DNA from: Cercospora beticola
Taxonomy: Eukaryota; Ascomycota; Dothideomycetes; Mycosphaerellales; Mycosphaerellaceae
DNA: 64,000 nt
NCBI RefSeq assembly: GCF_033473495.1
Contig: NC_088942.1
Span: 1,302,001 to 1,366,000 of the forward strand
Reading direction: 5' to 3'
Numbering within the stretch: the first letter of the stretch is position 1; the number at the start of each line of letters is the position of its first letter. Of the stretch, positions 11,396-22,194 are shown in pieces. Below the pieces are notes generated by a model, which did not search any database, had not been told where the DNA came from, and saw nothing but the letters and a program-made list of their open reading frames with translations. The translations under genes were made by a program, and so were the position numbers.

Positions 11396-13303
11396 CTATC
11401 GCTCGCTCTCATCCCCCGACTTCTGGCCTGGCCGGAGTGGCGCGAGACGCACCGTTGGTGCTTCACCGACATGCTCAAGTCCTGTCGCGTCGCGAGAGAA
11501 GTTCTTGACTACCTCATGTGCGCTCCGCAAGCAATCGTTCACTCCCACGCCTGACATCCAGTTACCGGCCACCCGTAACCGACCCTTGTACTGGCGCCAG
11601 ATATTGTTGTGGGCGTCTTTGAGTCGCTGTTCGTGACCGACCGTGTACTGCGGAATGCAGTCCTTCTGGAAGTTGACCTGCGAGGCCTCTGGTTCCTCCT
11701 TGATGCCGAGATGGCGTTCGAGTACCGAACGCGCAAGAGCTACGCCTTCCTCCTCGCTTGGAAATGCGGGCCAGTCATCCCACCAGTGCCCGCCGAGCAT
11801 CACAGTGAGCTTGGTCCCTCTGGCCTCGACGTGATCCTGCATATTTGGAGGTTCCGGCATATTGTACCAAGAAAAATCGTTCACATTGATAATCTGGCCA
11901 GCCTCACGCGCAGCTCGCAGCTGATCGACCGACAGATCGTTCCAGTTCTTTACATCGACATCGCGAGGCGACGGAGAGTACGCAGTGTCGAATACGACGC
12001 CCAATGCACGCTCCGGATTTTGCTCGAAAGGCGTGGAGCGCGGTATTAAGTAGCCAAAGCCAGGCTCATGCAGGTCTGGCGAACGGAAGTAAAGGTTGAC
12101 AGTCATCACGTTCACACTGGGGATGTGTCCGATCAGACTAGTGCCAGCTACTTTGTTCAAGTGGTCCGGCGAAAGCGCAGAGATGACATGGCTATGCTGT
12201 CGCGACTCTTGTGACCCTTGCGCGGTAACCTCTATGCCTGTGTTGCCATCCGACTGCTTCACGGCCTGCACAGCGGTGCCTGTTTTGAACTCCACGTGTC
12301 CGGATTCGAACAATTTCGAGTGCAGCCTGTCCGAAAGCATACCCAGACCGTCCTTGAATGTAAATACCGAATTGTCCTTCAATGTGCTTTTGAGTAGCGG
12401 GTCCCATGAGAAAGCTTTCATGTCCTGCAGGAAATCGGCCTCTCTCTTCGTCATCTCAATGCCTTCGGTTCTGGATTTAAGCATGGCGAGAAAGACACTG
12501 CCGTGGACAGCTTCTGCTCGCCATTGATTAGGGAACAAGCTCTTCGCCGACAATTTGTAGACATCGCCCGCATAAATGCCATGGATTACAGCACTCAGAA
12601 TGTTGTCCACCATCGTCTTGCTGAATCGGCGCGAGAAGAAGTCGCCAATGCTTTCATCTTGCACGCTGGGATCTCTGCCATCTTTGAAAAACTCTCTGAA
12701 CCCACTCAACACTGCGGTCTCGAAGACAGGTTCTCTGATCAGATTCCACAGGTTGTCCGCCAGCCCAAAGGAAGGGTGGGGCATGCGCACGATGTGGTCG
12801 GGATAGTAGAGGAAACGGCTACGCGCGGCGGGCGAGGTGTTTTGCGTGAAGATGGCGTCTTTGGTCAAGTCCAGCTCTTGCATCTACTACCCATCAGCTC
12901 CATCGACGTGCATTGGAGCTCGAAACTGTCATACCAATCTCGCCGCGAGTACGCCATTCGACTGTGGGCGCAATGTGCGAGGTCCAGCCTCAAAGAGAAT
13001 GTTGCCATCCTTGACTGGCACTCGCTTCGATTCCAGCCATCCCCCAACCCGTTCTTTGGCTTCGTACAGCGTTACTTTGGCATTGGGGAATTGACGAGTC
13101 AGGAAGTAGGCGCTGGCCAGACCGGTGATGCCACCACCGAGGATTGCAACATCATGGGAGTGAGTGGGAGCTGAAGCTTCCGCGCTGTAACCTCGCGTTC
13201 CAAGCTGCAGGAGAGAGAGGCATGCTGGGCTAGGAGCGATGGCTCGCGCACGCCACGCTGAGGATGCTAGCGTAGGTGCACATGAGAGACGGGAACGGAG
13301 CAT
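11396..13303 (-). CDS. HEM14: Protoporphyrinogen oxidase, mitochondrial (haem biosynthesis)
   Basis: The joined exons 12935..13303 and 11396..12883 encode 618 residues. The intron (51 nt) has donor GTATGA and acceptor TAG and joins AARL to MQELDL in frame. The enzyme oxidises protoporphyrinogen IX to protoporphyrin IX with FAD at the inner mitochondrial membrane, the penultimate step of haem synthesis. The chosen start MLRSRLSCAPTL gives an Arg/Ser/Ala-rich mitochondrial presequence; an ATG 23 codons upstream is possible. The FAD-binding GxGxxG reads ILGGGITGLASAYFL at about residues 52-66, with the following YEAKERVGGW. The PPO family C-terminal motif VAGNWMSGVGVNDCLRSA is intact. Length is slightly above the usual fungal size because of inserts. 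It is divergent from the zinc-cluster regulator, with about 980 bp between them. Confidence 0.95.
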
Positions 13304-14285
13304 CGCCGCATCGCAGACACGCTGGCGAGAATGGAGAGGAGAGGAGAGGAGATGTGGTTGTGCTGCTCTCAAGGACGAAATTCATGACGAGCACTTGCTG
13401 GCCCCGGCGGATGGGTTGCTCCAGGGCCGAGGAGCCACAGCGGCGGGTCGGCTTGTTTGGGCGAGACCACGGCAGCGCACAGGCGGTGCACCGAGACATC
13501 AGCACGAGCCCAGGATGGATTGGGCGAGGCAGGATTCACATGGGCAGGCGGCGCTCGACTGCGGAACCGTGTCGAAGGCCAGATTGGTAATGGGCAGTGT
13601 GCCGTGGCCAGAGGTGGACCACGATCGCGCCGTGCTTACTACAGCAGTGACGAGCGAACGGGCGCGGCAGTGCAGCCGATGCCCGCCTTTTGTGGCAGCA
13701 GGCACAGGCGTGCACGGCGGACGTGGGCGTGTGAGGGACGGTGTGCGTGGGCTGCACCTGGCCATCCTTCAGCGCATCCTTCTGGCGACCTGCGCGGTGA
13801 CAGCCGAGTCTGGTGGCCAGCCAGGCCGATCTGTGACGACGCTGCACTGCTCCGTTGCGGCTGAGAAATGTACGGTACGGTATCGCAGACATGTCGTCGT
13901 CGCCCGTCGCCCGTGGACGTGATGGAAGCCAGCAGAGCGAAACAGACTTCGACCCAGCACCAGGTCTGAGCTGTCATCCTCGTCCAACGTCCTCACCACG
14001 CCTTGCCTTGCACGCCCTGGCACCCTCCCTTCATTTGACTTTGGCGCGACACCTCGTCCGCAGTCTTCTTCTCCTCAACTCCCTACCCACCGTCGATGAC
14101 CACCGCGCCGTTGTCGTAGAGTGCTTCTCTGTTCAGCCCCGCCAGCACCACTTCCTGACCGCACCGACCACCAACATATGAGAGCTCCCGAGCTGCGTGG
14201 CGCTGCGAGGCTTCGCTGAGTCGACCGCCCGTACTGCAAATCCGAGCCGTGGCCTGCCGCATCTGCGCCCTCCCGCGACACCTCA
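13304..14285. other. GC-rich divergent intergenic region
   Basis: Long open frames exist in several phases on both strands because stop codons are rare in this GC-rich sequence. None has a domain. It is probably the shared 5' region of HEM14 and the downstream regulator. A short GGAGA tandem repeat lies at 13333-13352. Confidence 0.55.
13333..13352. repeat. GGAGA simple repeat
   Basis: About four tandem GGAGA units lie close upstream of the HEM14 start codon, probably in its 5' leader or promoter. Confidence 0.6.
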
Positions 14286-16415
14286 ATGCGCTCGCCGCAG
14301 GGCATGTCCACCATGACCGTGCCCGCCGAGTCGAACGTCCGAGATAAAGAGGGGGACCATGCCTGGTACACAGGCGTGGACTTGCAATGGCGCTCACCCC
14401 CGCCAACGCATGTCAACGGGAACGGGATGAACAGCGGAAACGGAAGCGTCGGGACCAACGGCAGTGTTAGTTATGGAATGAGCGGTACCAATGGTGCACA
14501 CGGCAGTCGCAAGAGAGCGTGGGAGGAAGTCGCCACGCCGGTGCACGAGACTGCCCAAAACGTGAACTGGAGCAATGGATTTGAATTCCAGCGTCCCGGC
14601 CCTCCTTTCGACGCTACAACGAACTACTCCTCGCAAAATGGAGCGTCAAGTACGACGCTGGACAACGCCGAAGACGATGTGGAGGAGATCCCGCGGACGA
14701 AGATGCAGACCGGCTGCATACCTTGCTTGTAGGTAGACGACAAGCACGTGGTGGTGAGAATTGCTGTCTAACATTGAACAGAATTAAAGGCATCAAATGC
14801 GACCCCAGCAATCCAGACTGCAGGAGCACCGCAATATCAGACGATTGGGCTATCAACGCTGGCACCCGGACGGGAGAAGACGAGGACGGCGTTTTCTATC
14901 CCGACTCGCTGACACTATTCCGACCAGATACCAAATGGCGGCGAAGCTGGCGCGAGCGACATTGCCTCAATTTCTTTGTCAATTTCAGCGCCCCCCAAAT
15001 GGCTGGCTTCTTCGACTCGGCCTTCTGGCAGCGAATGGTGATTCAAACCTCATATCACGAACCTGCCATCAGGCATGCCATTACTGCCATTGGAGCCTTG
15101 CACGAATGCATCATGCAGCGCGCATTCGCTGATGACAAGCAAAAGGCGAAAGCCATGGAATTCGCCCTCAACCAATGCAACAAGGCCATTGCCTGCTTAA
15201 CTGCGGAGGAAGGTTACGAACAGGACCCTAACAGACGACGTATTCCCAGTTCACGCCTCGCCTTGACCACATGCGTCCTATTCACTTGCTTCGAGGCTAT
15301 GCAAGGTCGATGCGATAGTGCTGTCAATCATGCTTTACAAGGAAGGCGCCTCATGCAGTCAACGGGTCGAGCGGCAATCACGAGCATGTCTCCAGCTGAA
15401 GAGGACGACATCGAGCAGATGCGCCCGCTCGTGGAACGACTAGAAGTTCAAGCCACCGCACTCCTCGACAAGGGACGAAGGCCAGAAATCGACACATCTG
15501 GACAAACACCTCCTCTCCCGCCTATCGACTACATCTTCAGCTTGGAACATGCCCATAACACACTGCACACTGCACTGAATAGTGTCATGCGTTTCATGCA
15601 GGGCTTCCACCCTACAGCGCCGCGTGACCACATCGCAGTGACCATGGCTGAGAAATATCTCCGCTATGCGCCATGGTTCTCACAGTGGGAGCAGGCCTTT
15701 ACCGCATTCTTATCGGACCAGCGCGATTACATGTCCAACATGGATCTCAAGCGTGCGATGGTGCTCAAAGCCAATCACCTCGTGGGCACCATGTTGGCAT
15801 CAGTCGATCAATCCGCAGGCCCTGTCGCGTATGACGCATACGAAGCAGAATTCCGAGCGATCGTGGACCTGGCACGAGAAGTGTTGGCGTCTTTCTCATG
15901 CCCACCACTTCCGACACTATCAGGGCCGAACTCGGGCACGCCTTATTTGTCATTCTCCCTCTGGGTCACGGATCCGTTATGGATGGCCATTTCGCGTTGT
16001 CGCAATCCTACAATCCGTCAATCTGCTTTTACGTTGCTCTCACGCAATCCGCGTCAAGAAGGTATCTGGCATGCTGGACCGCAGTTGCCGAATTCGAGTC
16101 AGTATATGAGAAGAGTTGAGACTGGCTCATCAGGCAGACCAGCGGAATCTGTAAGAGGTCCCGATCCTCCATCAAACGGAGGAGACCGGCTAAAGATTGT
16201 CAGACACGAGCGGGATCAAGATGACCCTACGATTTCCCCAAATGACAACCGAAGTGGATCTGAATGGGTCAAGTTGCGCAATCAGGTTGATGAATGGACG
16301 GAAGGTGAGTGATTGTGTCAAAGTACGAAGTACGAAGGTGTATGACAACGCTGACCCGCCATCAGAAAGCAATCAACTCGTTCAAAGTGAATGGCTCGCT
16401 CGAGGGGTATGCTGA
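14286..16415 (+). CDS. Fungal transcription factor with an incomplete Zn2Cys6 cluster
   Basis: Proposed exons are 14286..14728, 14782..16304 and 16366..16415, about 671 residues. The first intron (53 nt) splits the zinc-cluster region exactly as in many fungal regulators. The second has a GTGAGT donor, a CTGAC branch and a CAG acceptor. Residues about 145-165 read TGCIPC, then IKGIKCDPSNPDC, which matches Cys1 to Cys4 of a C6 cluster. The expected CxxC partner and the last cysteine are missing and replaced by RSTAISDDW. The middle region carries the family signature (APQMAGFFDSAFW, HEPAIRHAITAIGALHE, TCVLFTCFEAMQG), typical of Dothideomycete and Eurotiomycete C6 proteins. A further donor after 16407 could extend the protein to about 16766, so the 3' end is uncertain. 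DNA binding through the usual cluster is therefore in doubt. Targets are unknown. Confidence 0.75.
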
Positions 16416-16943
16416 TCTGTTCCGAACTGTATCACACTGGCGAACGTGACAGCTAACAGGCGCAGGGTAACAATCGCCCAACTGTGAGGTACGAAACGCA
16501 CTGCAGAGGCAGGTGTTGCATTCCGACCCTCGAGGAAATCAGACCTGATAGACAGGACCCCGGTGATCTCCTCGTGATTGCTGAAGGTTTGTGCTACCGC
16601 GCCGCGCGAAATCGCTCGATTGCTGACCCTTGCAGACCCGCCAGCAAAGAGCGGCACAGCCTGGACAGTTGCGAGCTCGCAGCACTCAGCGTCTCCGTCA
16701 ACAGGCACACAGCACGCGGAAAGTGGCAGCTGTATGTGCTCTCCCGCGTGCGCATGTCGCTCGTAACGAATGCGATACGCGGAAGCTGTGCAAGTGTTTG
16801 CGTGGACCAGTCCAACTTCGTGATCCAGTCGCACAGCAGACAAAACGTTGGTCCGCTTATCGCGACCGCTACTGCGACATGGTGACCTGCAAGCAAACCA
16901 CTTCATTACCTCGACAAATGAGAGAAGAGGATATCAGGTCAGT
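16416..16943. other. 3' region of the regulator and 5' region of the next gene
   Basis: The frame 16466-16766 could be additional 3' exons of the regulator: there is a GTTTGT donor after 16586 and a TGACCCTTGCAG acceptor before 16637. I could not recognise the resulting protein. No independent gene is seen. Confidence 0.4.
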
Positions 16944-17984
16944 ATGGATCCATTATCCGGCATAGATGCCATGTTCAACGCCATGAACATGAACACGCCA
17001 CCTTTCAGCTCGGCCACCTTCAGTAACCTGCCCTCGCGTCGAGCTTGGACGCGCCGACGTCCGCATCAGGGCAGAAGCTCTTACGAAACACTTCCACAGT
17101 GGGACGCTACTTTTCCGGACGCTATGCGTGATTACCACTACTTCGGGTCGGAACCATTTCTTGAGAACTCAAGAATCAAGGAGCTGGACGATTTCGAAAG
17201 CGGAGCAGTACCTCCGCCAACTGACTATACTCAGCCACGTACTCGCCTTTCTTCACCCTACCACCAGCAGACCACTCCTAGCTTGCGGGCTGCACGTAGC
17301 TTGACGTTTGCAGAAGCTGCACGCTGCATGCACGCCGCACTGGTATGTGCGAATCAGGAATGCCGCAGCATCGAGACGTCTTTCAATGCGCAGACTCGCC
17401 AAATCCAAGCGTGGCTGCCTGCTGCATACGTAAATTCGCTTTGGACCATCCGATTGAGCTGGACTGGTCGTACCGAACACAACTCTCCCGCCTCCGCAGC
17501 AACTTCCGAATTGGGCTCTAACGAGCTGGCTACGTACTTCGGGATTGTTCAGCGCTTCAACACTGCTTTGGCAGGTATCAGAACGTGTACGCCACCAGAC
17601 AGGACTGGCGTTGGCAGAGGCACGTCTCTGCCTAACAGTTCCGGCAGACTTCCACTCGGGTGGGAGGTTCTTGGCAGTACGATGCGAAAATTACAGATTT
17701 CACTGGAAGCGATTGAAGAACTGTTTGTCCTGGTCAAGACTCAGCGTGACAGAATGCCACTTCTGTTACACGAAATCGGATCTGCGCAGCATCTGCTTGA
17801 GAGCGTGAGAGAAGTTTGGGAGACGGAGAAGAAGGCTGGAAAGAGGCCGGAAGGAATGGCGAGTTCTTCTTCCGCCGCTTCTTCGTCTTCGTCTTCGCAA
17901 TTTTCACGACAGAGGGGGAATGAGTGGTCTGGCTTCAGTTCTGTGGGAAGTGACACCTTTGATGACATGGGAATTGAAATTTGA
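16944..17984 (+). CDS. Unknown fungal protein with a helical core
   Basis: Single exon, 346 residues. The ATG at 16944 (MDPLSGIDAMFNAMNMN) is preferred over the open frame upstream, which has no early ATG of good context. The N-terminal 110 residues are low complexity. A helical core (about 115-300) contains SLTFAEAARCMHAALVCANQECRS, WLPAAYVNSLWTIRLSWTG and LQISLEAIEELFVLVK. The tail has a Ser run (ASSSSAASSSSSSQ). The all-helical mid-region resembles the regulatory halves of fungal zinc-cluster proteins, and the gene follows one on the same strand about 530 bp away. It could therefore be a partner of, or a detached part of, that gene, but no DNA-binding motif is visible. I do not recognise a family. 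Confidence 0.65.
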   Translation: MDPLSGIDAMFNAMNMNTPPFSSATFSNLPSRRAWTRRRPHQGRSSYETLPQWDATFPDAMRDYHYFGSEPFLENSRIKELDDFESGAVPPPTDYTQPRTRLSSPYHQQTTPSLRAARSLTFAEAARCMHAALVCANQECRSIETSFNAQTRQIQAWLPAAYVNSLWTIRLSWTGRTEHNSPASAATSELGSNELATYFGIVQRFNTALAGIRTCTPPDRTGVGRGTSLPNSSGRLPLGWEVLGSTMRKLQISLEAIEELFVLVKTQRDRMPLLLHEIGSAQHLLESVREVWETEKKAGKRPEGMASSSSAASSSSSSQFSRQRGNEWSGFSSVGSDTFDDMGIEI

Positions 17985-18061
17985 AGAGCTCAAACTACTT
18001 TTCAATATTGCCATGAAACTCGATATCGCTGGGGGTCTTCCCAGTATGGCTGGCTGGTTTG

Positions 18062-19308
18062 CTATGAGGTGGATGACAAGGTATTGAGACCTTCCCAATC
18101 TGTGTTTTCAGAAGAGATTAGCTTTGAAAAATCAAGAGCACTCAGATAGGATAGAAACGCAGCTCAATCAAAAAAACCGACTTCAATCAACAACCTTCGT
18201 ACTAAACGAGAAAGAAATTCTGGGGAAAAAGAAAAAAGATTGATAACTTACCAAATTTCGTCCTCTCTTCCACCCTCTTACTAATCTCCACCTCATCCCC
18301 CTTCCTGATCACATTCCCCTCACTTTCCCCATCATTCAAAAAACTATACCGTCCGAAAATCGGACTATACTTCACGCCCGGATCAATTCTTCGATCTTTT
18401 TGTAATTTCTTCAACAATTCTCCTGCTTCGTTTGTTGCCGGTTCGCCGGTCGCATAATCAATATTGATGCTTTTGCAGCGGCCGCAGTTGTGGATGCAGT
18501 CGATTCTGGTCGGCTTGGCGGTGGCTTCGGAGGATGTGGAAGATTTGATGGTGATTTGACCCCAGTAGTCTTCATCCCAGGGGGCACTGGCGCCGGAGAC
18601 GATGATGTTGGGGCGGAATTTTATTATGTCGAGTGAGGAGGGGTCGGTGGTTGATGGGAAGCGGGAATGGATGTCTTCCATTGATTTGGAGGAGGTTATG
18701 AGGTAGGGTGCTACGTCGGTGAAGGTGAGGAGTTGGGGGTCGGAGGTTGATGTTCCGGTTAAGAGATTGGTGGCCGTGGAGGTTATGGAGGAGAGCCAGC
18801 CGGAGGCGTTGTTGTTGGAGGAGCTGGAGTTGTTGTTGGGTTTGCGTTGGATGTTGTGGCTTGAGGACATGAGGACTGGACGGTATTGGGGGCCGAGGTA
18901 GGTGAGGATTACTTCGAAGCCGTAGCAGGAGGAGAGCCAGTCGTTGTATTGTTGTTGCATTTTGTAGGCTTTTGTTGGGGAGCCGTGGAGGTTTACGTCT
19001 ACGACTTCTAGGTCGTCTGTGTGGGGTGAGAGAGGGAGGTCTAGGGATTTCTCTTCTTCGTTGGGAGGCTTGTAGGTGATAGTGAGGACTCCAGCTTCGG
19101 TGTCGATGCTAGGGAAGAATAGCACGCTCTTTGGGTAATATGCCACGGCCATGTTCTTGTATGTCGGTTTGCCGTCCTCGCCTTTTCGGACGTGCAGCAT
19201 CATGAATCGCCTGTCGTGGTGGAAGCCATGTTTGGTCACTTGCGCCTCTTCGAGCTCGACCGCCCGAAGTGCCTTGACAGGATAAATGTATATTCCTTCA
19301 ATCTTCAT
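18062..19308 (-). CDS. MOSC domain protein (molybdenum-cofactor/Fe-S type)
   Basis: Proposed exons are 18252..19308 and 18062..18099, 364 residues. The first exon begins MKIEGIYIYPVKALRAVEL, the classic beta-barrel N-terminal MOSC domain (about 1-120). The MOSC domain itself runs from about 200 to the end, with IKFRPNIIVSGASAPWDEDYWG, the cysteine pair HNCGRCKSINID and an R..PGVKYSPIFGRY block. Reading through would end in a hydrophobic tail. Splicing from the GTAAGT at 18251 to the ACACAG ending at 18100 (152 nt, branch GCTAAT) instead adds DWEGLNTLSSTS, which matches the DWPGL-type ending usual in this family. Such proteins move sulfur or reduce N-hydroxylated substrates in the mARC/YiiM group; the substrate here is unknown. 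An Asn/Ser-rich insert lies near residues 155-180. Confidence 0.85.
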
Positions 19309-19968
19309 AGCGGCGGCGCTTCGGGTTGTTCGCTGGTCTGTTGTGTGCCAATGCCTGATGTCTCAGCTAGTGCATGTGCTAGGCCTAGATTTCGGCTGGT
19401 CGATGTTCGAACTTCGATGTACGGAGCCAGGTATCGTAGCGACCCTAGATAGTTTCTGACTGCGCCTTGCCCTTTGGTGCGAAATAGTCGAATGCACGAC
19501 GATGGTGTCAATATCATGTGTCGTCAGACTGGACGACCGGACCTTTACCCCTCCATTGATTATCGGCTTACCAAAGAGCGGCACCGGACCGGTCGAAGGC
19601 ATGGCTGCGGGGTCCCCTCAGGCACGCAATGCCATGAAACTGTGGAACTTCCAGAACAGTGCAGTTCGAATCAGAAAACGAACCGAGCAAGCCGAGGACA
19701 TGGAGCAGGGTGACTCTGAGTTCACTATAATTCCCTGCTGACACTCTGTCTGTCTTGGTCAGCTTCTTTATTTTCATGCCATGTCCCTGAACAAAGTTCA
19801 TCAACCCTCAGGCATGATTCCGTCCAAACATGTGATTGTGGACGTCCTGTGGACATCTTCAGGGCTATCAACTTGAATGTACAGAGCTTCAAAGAGAACC
19901 GCTTCGATAGCATTGAAAATACGTTTCCATGGCGCTTTCACCGGCTACTACTGATGCCGAAATGTCAA
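19309..19968. other. Intergenic region
   Basis: It lies between the MOSC gene start and the 3' end of the acetylesterase gene. Overlapping short frames only; no supported feature. Confidence 0.6.
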
Positions 19969-20776
19969 TCACCTCCGAGTGATGTACTGCTTCAACGCAC
20001 TGCTCGTCGCATCCAAAGCAAGCACAAAAGCTCTCGCCACAACTTGCGCGCCAGCAGGGGACGTGTGCAGAGCATCATTGGGGTAGTATGAGTTCACGGT
20101 GTCTGATCCCGCTTTGCGATAGAGCTCCGCAACGTAGATCTGATGGTCGACGAAAGTGGCCCCAACAGCAGCTGCTGCGTCTTTAGCATAACCAACGAAG
20201 CGGCTGGGAGTGTAGGCATAATTGCCACCTTCCCAGACGTTCCTGGTCGTTGGGCTGGCGATGATCACAATGGCACCTTTGCTTTGGAAAACTTTCGCCG
20301 CGTTGACAAGGTAGGTGTAGTAGGTCTGGACGGTTTCCTGGACGCCGCTACATTTTGTGTCAGTATCGGAGTGTGTAGGAAGATTGACCGATGTGTAGCT
20401 ATGCGACTTACTTGTAAGTGGTCTGGCAAGTAGTGCTGTAATCGTTGTTGACAACACCGCAGACTGATCGTCCGTTGTCGGTACTCAGACCTCCACCATC
20501 ATTGTGTCCAAACTCAATGACGACGAAATCGCCCTTGGCAACATTGTTGGCCATGGCCGTAAATCGTCCTTCGCGGGTGAAACTTCTGGTGGAACGTCCA
20601 CCGATGGCATTGTTGACGACCTCCAGACTCACGCGATCTTTCAAGTAAGTTCCCCATCCTTGAGTTCCGTCAGCGCCAGCTATTGTCGCCGTTGTGGAAT
20701 CTCCGGCCAGATATATCTTGGCGGCGAGAGCGCTGGTGGCTGCCAGGAGGCATGAACACAGCTTGCGTGGATGCAT
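19969..20776 (-). CDS. Rhamnogalacturonan acetylesterase (SGNH hydrolase, CE12-like), secreted
   Basis: Exons are 20412..20776 and 19969..20347, joined through a 64-nt intron (GTAAGT donor, TAG acceptor), 247 residues. A signal peptide [18 protein letters not shown] is followed by the catalytic block [12 protein letters not shown] (nucleophile Ser27). Then come [12 protein letters not shown] (oxyanion-hole Gly), [11 protein letters not shown] (block III Asn) and [11 protein letters not shown] (Asp213 and His216). It removes acetyl groups from rhamnogalacturonan I in plant cell-wall pectin, letting backbone hydrolases work. Size and motif order are those of the fungal enzyme. An extra upstream ATG would put 39 polar residues before the signal peptide, so I rejected it. 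It suggests contact with plant material. Regulation cannot be read from the sequence. Confidence 0.95.
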
Positions 20777-22194
20777 GTTGGTGGTCTTGCAGTTCCGTAT
20801 AGTATCTTGAGATGTAGTGTCCGGTGTTGGAATCTTTCCGTCCTTGGGGTCCTGCGATGTTATAGTAGTCGCCTTGAGCAAGCCGGCGTTCAAGTCAACT
20901 GCCGCGGTTCGCGGAATTCTGGATGAACGTTAGATGCAAGTCATGGCGCTTGTCTCAGAACTATAGCTTATGCGGAAGAATTTCGTCCGTTCGCACTGAA
21001 ATATGCTATCGACACAATATGCAAAGACCGAGTGCGACATCGTTTGCAGTCTTCCCTCTCGGGTAAGATGAGTCCGAAGCCAGGCGAGATGGTCGTCAAG
21101 CGTCTCGGCGCTAGCTTGAAACGTTTGAAGACACAGCCAAGACGGAATGATATATGGTGATTGCCGTGTTAGTGCTGCGCCGAGGAGCTATACGGGCGAC
21201 CTTCTTGCATGGGCTGGCTCAGTATGCGAGAGGGCTGCTTGCATATGACTTTTAGGTATGGCTCTTACAAGCCCAAAGCCACGCAAGAGCGTCCCATAGT
21301 GAGGTGCTACGGGTACGATGGACCTGCAGTAGCGATCGTGCTTCATGTTGATGCGCTTCGCTTCCTTATCTGATCATGTGAATAATATGGACTTTCCTTG
21401 CCCGGCTGCCGCGTGGCTCGAAACCACCAAACCCATCTGAAGTGCGTCTCTGCAGCTTCCTGGATGCAGAGGCCATCTTCGCGAGGCAGAGTTACGGGCA
21501 GAGCAATCTGTGCCTGTGGAGCGTATTTGAAGATCATAGTCTGATCACCAACTTCGTGTATCCTGCCTTACCTCTCCACAACGCTTCACTCGAATGGTCG
21601 CCAGACATGTCTGGGGTGTCCATATCTGTGCAGTCGGCTTCGACCTAAGCATTCTCTTCATTGTCACGTTCGAGGTCGTAATATCTTCGCTAGCCGTTCC
21701 ATCATCTCGTTCTGATGTGCTCGATTGCCAGCGGGCCTTGACAGATCTCGGAGCAGAGCAGAGGGCGATAAGTCGAGGTGGGACGCGTAGCAGCTGTCGA
21801 CCGCGACGTTGCCTGCCATGGCAATATCTTCCCGTGCTGTGCGGCCTCGCAGGCCTGGCAAGGTGGTAGCTGTGGTCATGTCGCGTGTTTTGGGTGTGTG
21901 TAGACGCGTCGAAGTGGAGATGAAGGATGGCAGTTGCGATGTCGGCCAAGACTGAGAGACTTTAGGGACTTCATTTGACGTTAATTACTGTAGAAGCTAC
22001 CACTTCTGCCGACTTGTCTCACATTACTTATATTTTGACAGTACGCACGAATTCTCGCTCACTGAACCGATAGTTTCAACCGATACGAGGTTACCACGAT
22101 CTTCAACAGAGGACGGAACAAGAATGCACAAACCTGAAAGCCGAAACCCCGAAACCTGCGAAACATACCCGGCATACATATAAATGTCAAGAAC
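20777..22194. other. Intergenic region
   Basis: About 1.4 kb between two divergently transcribed genes. Short overlapping frames are present but no domain, signal peptide or splice pattern persuades me. Confidence 0.55.

Noticed and set aside
13239..14181. Several long overlapping frames on both strands upstream of the zinc-cluster regulator
   Set aside because: All phases are open because the sequence is GC-rich; none has a domain, and together they cannot all be coding.
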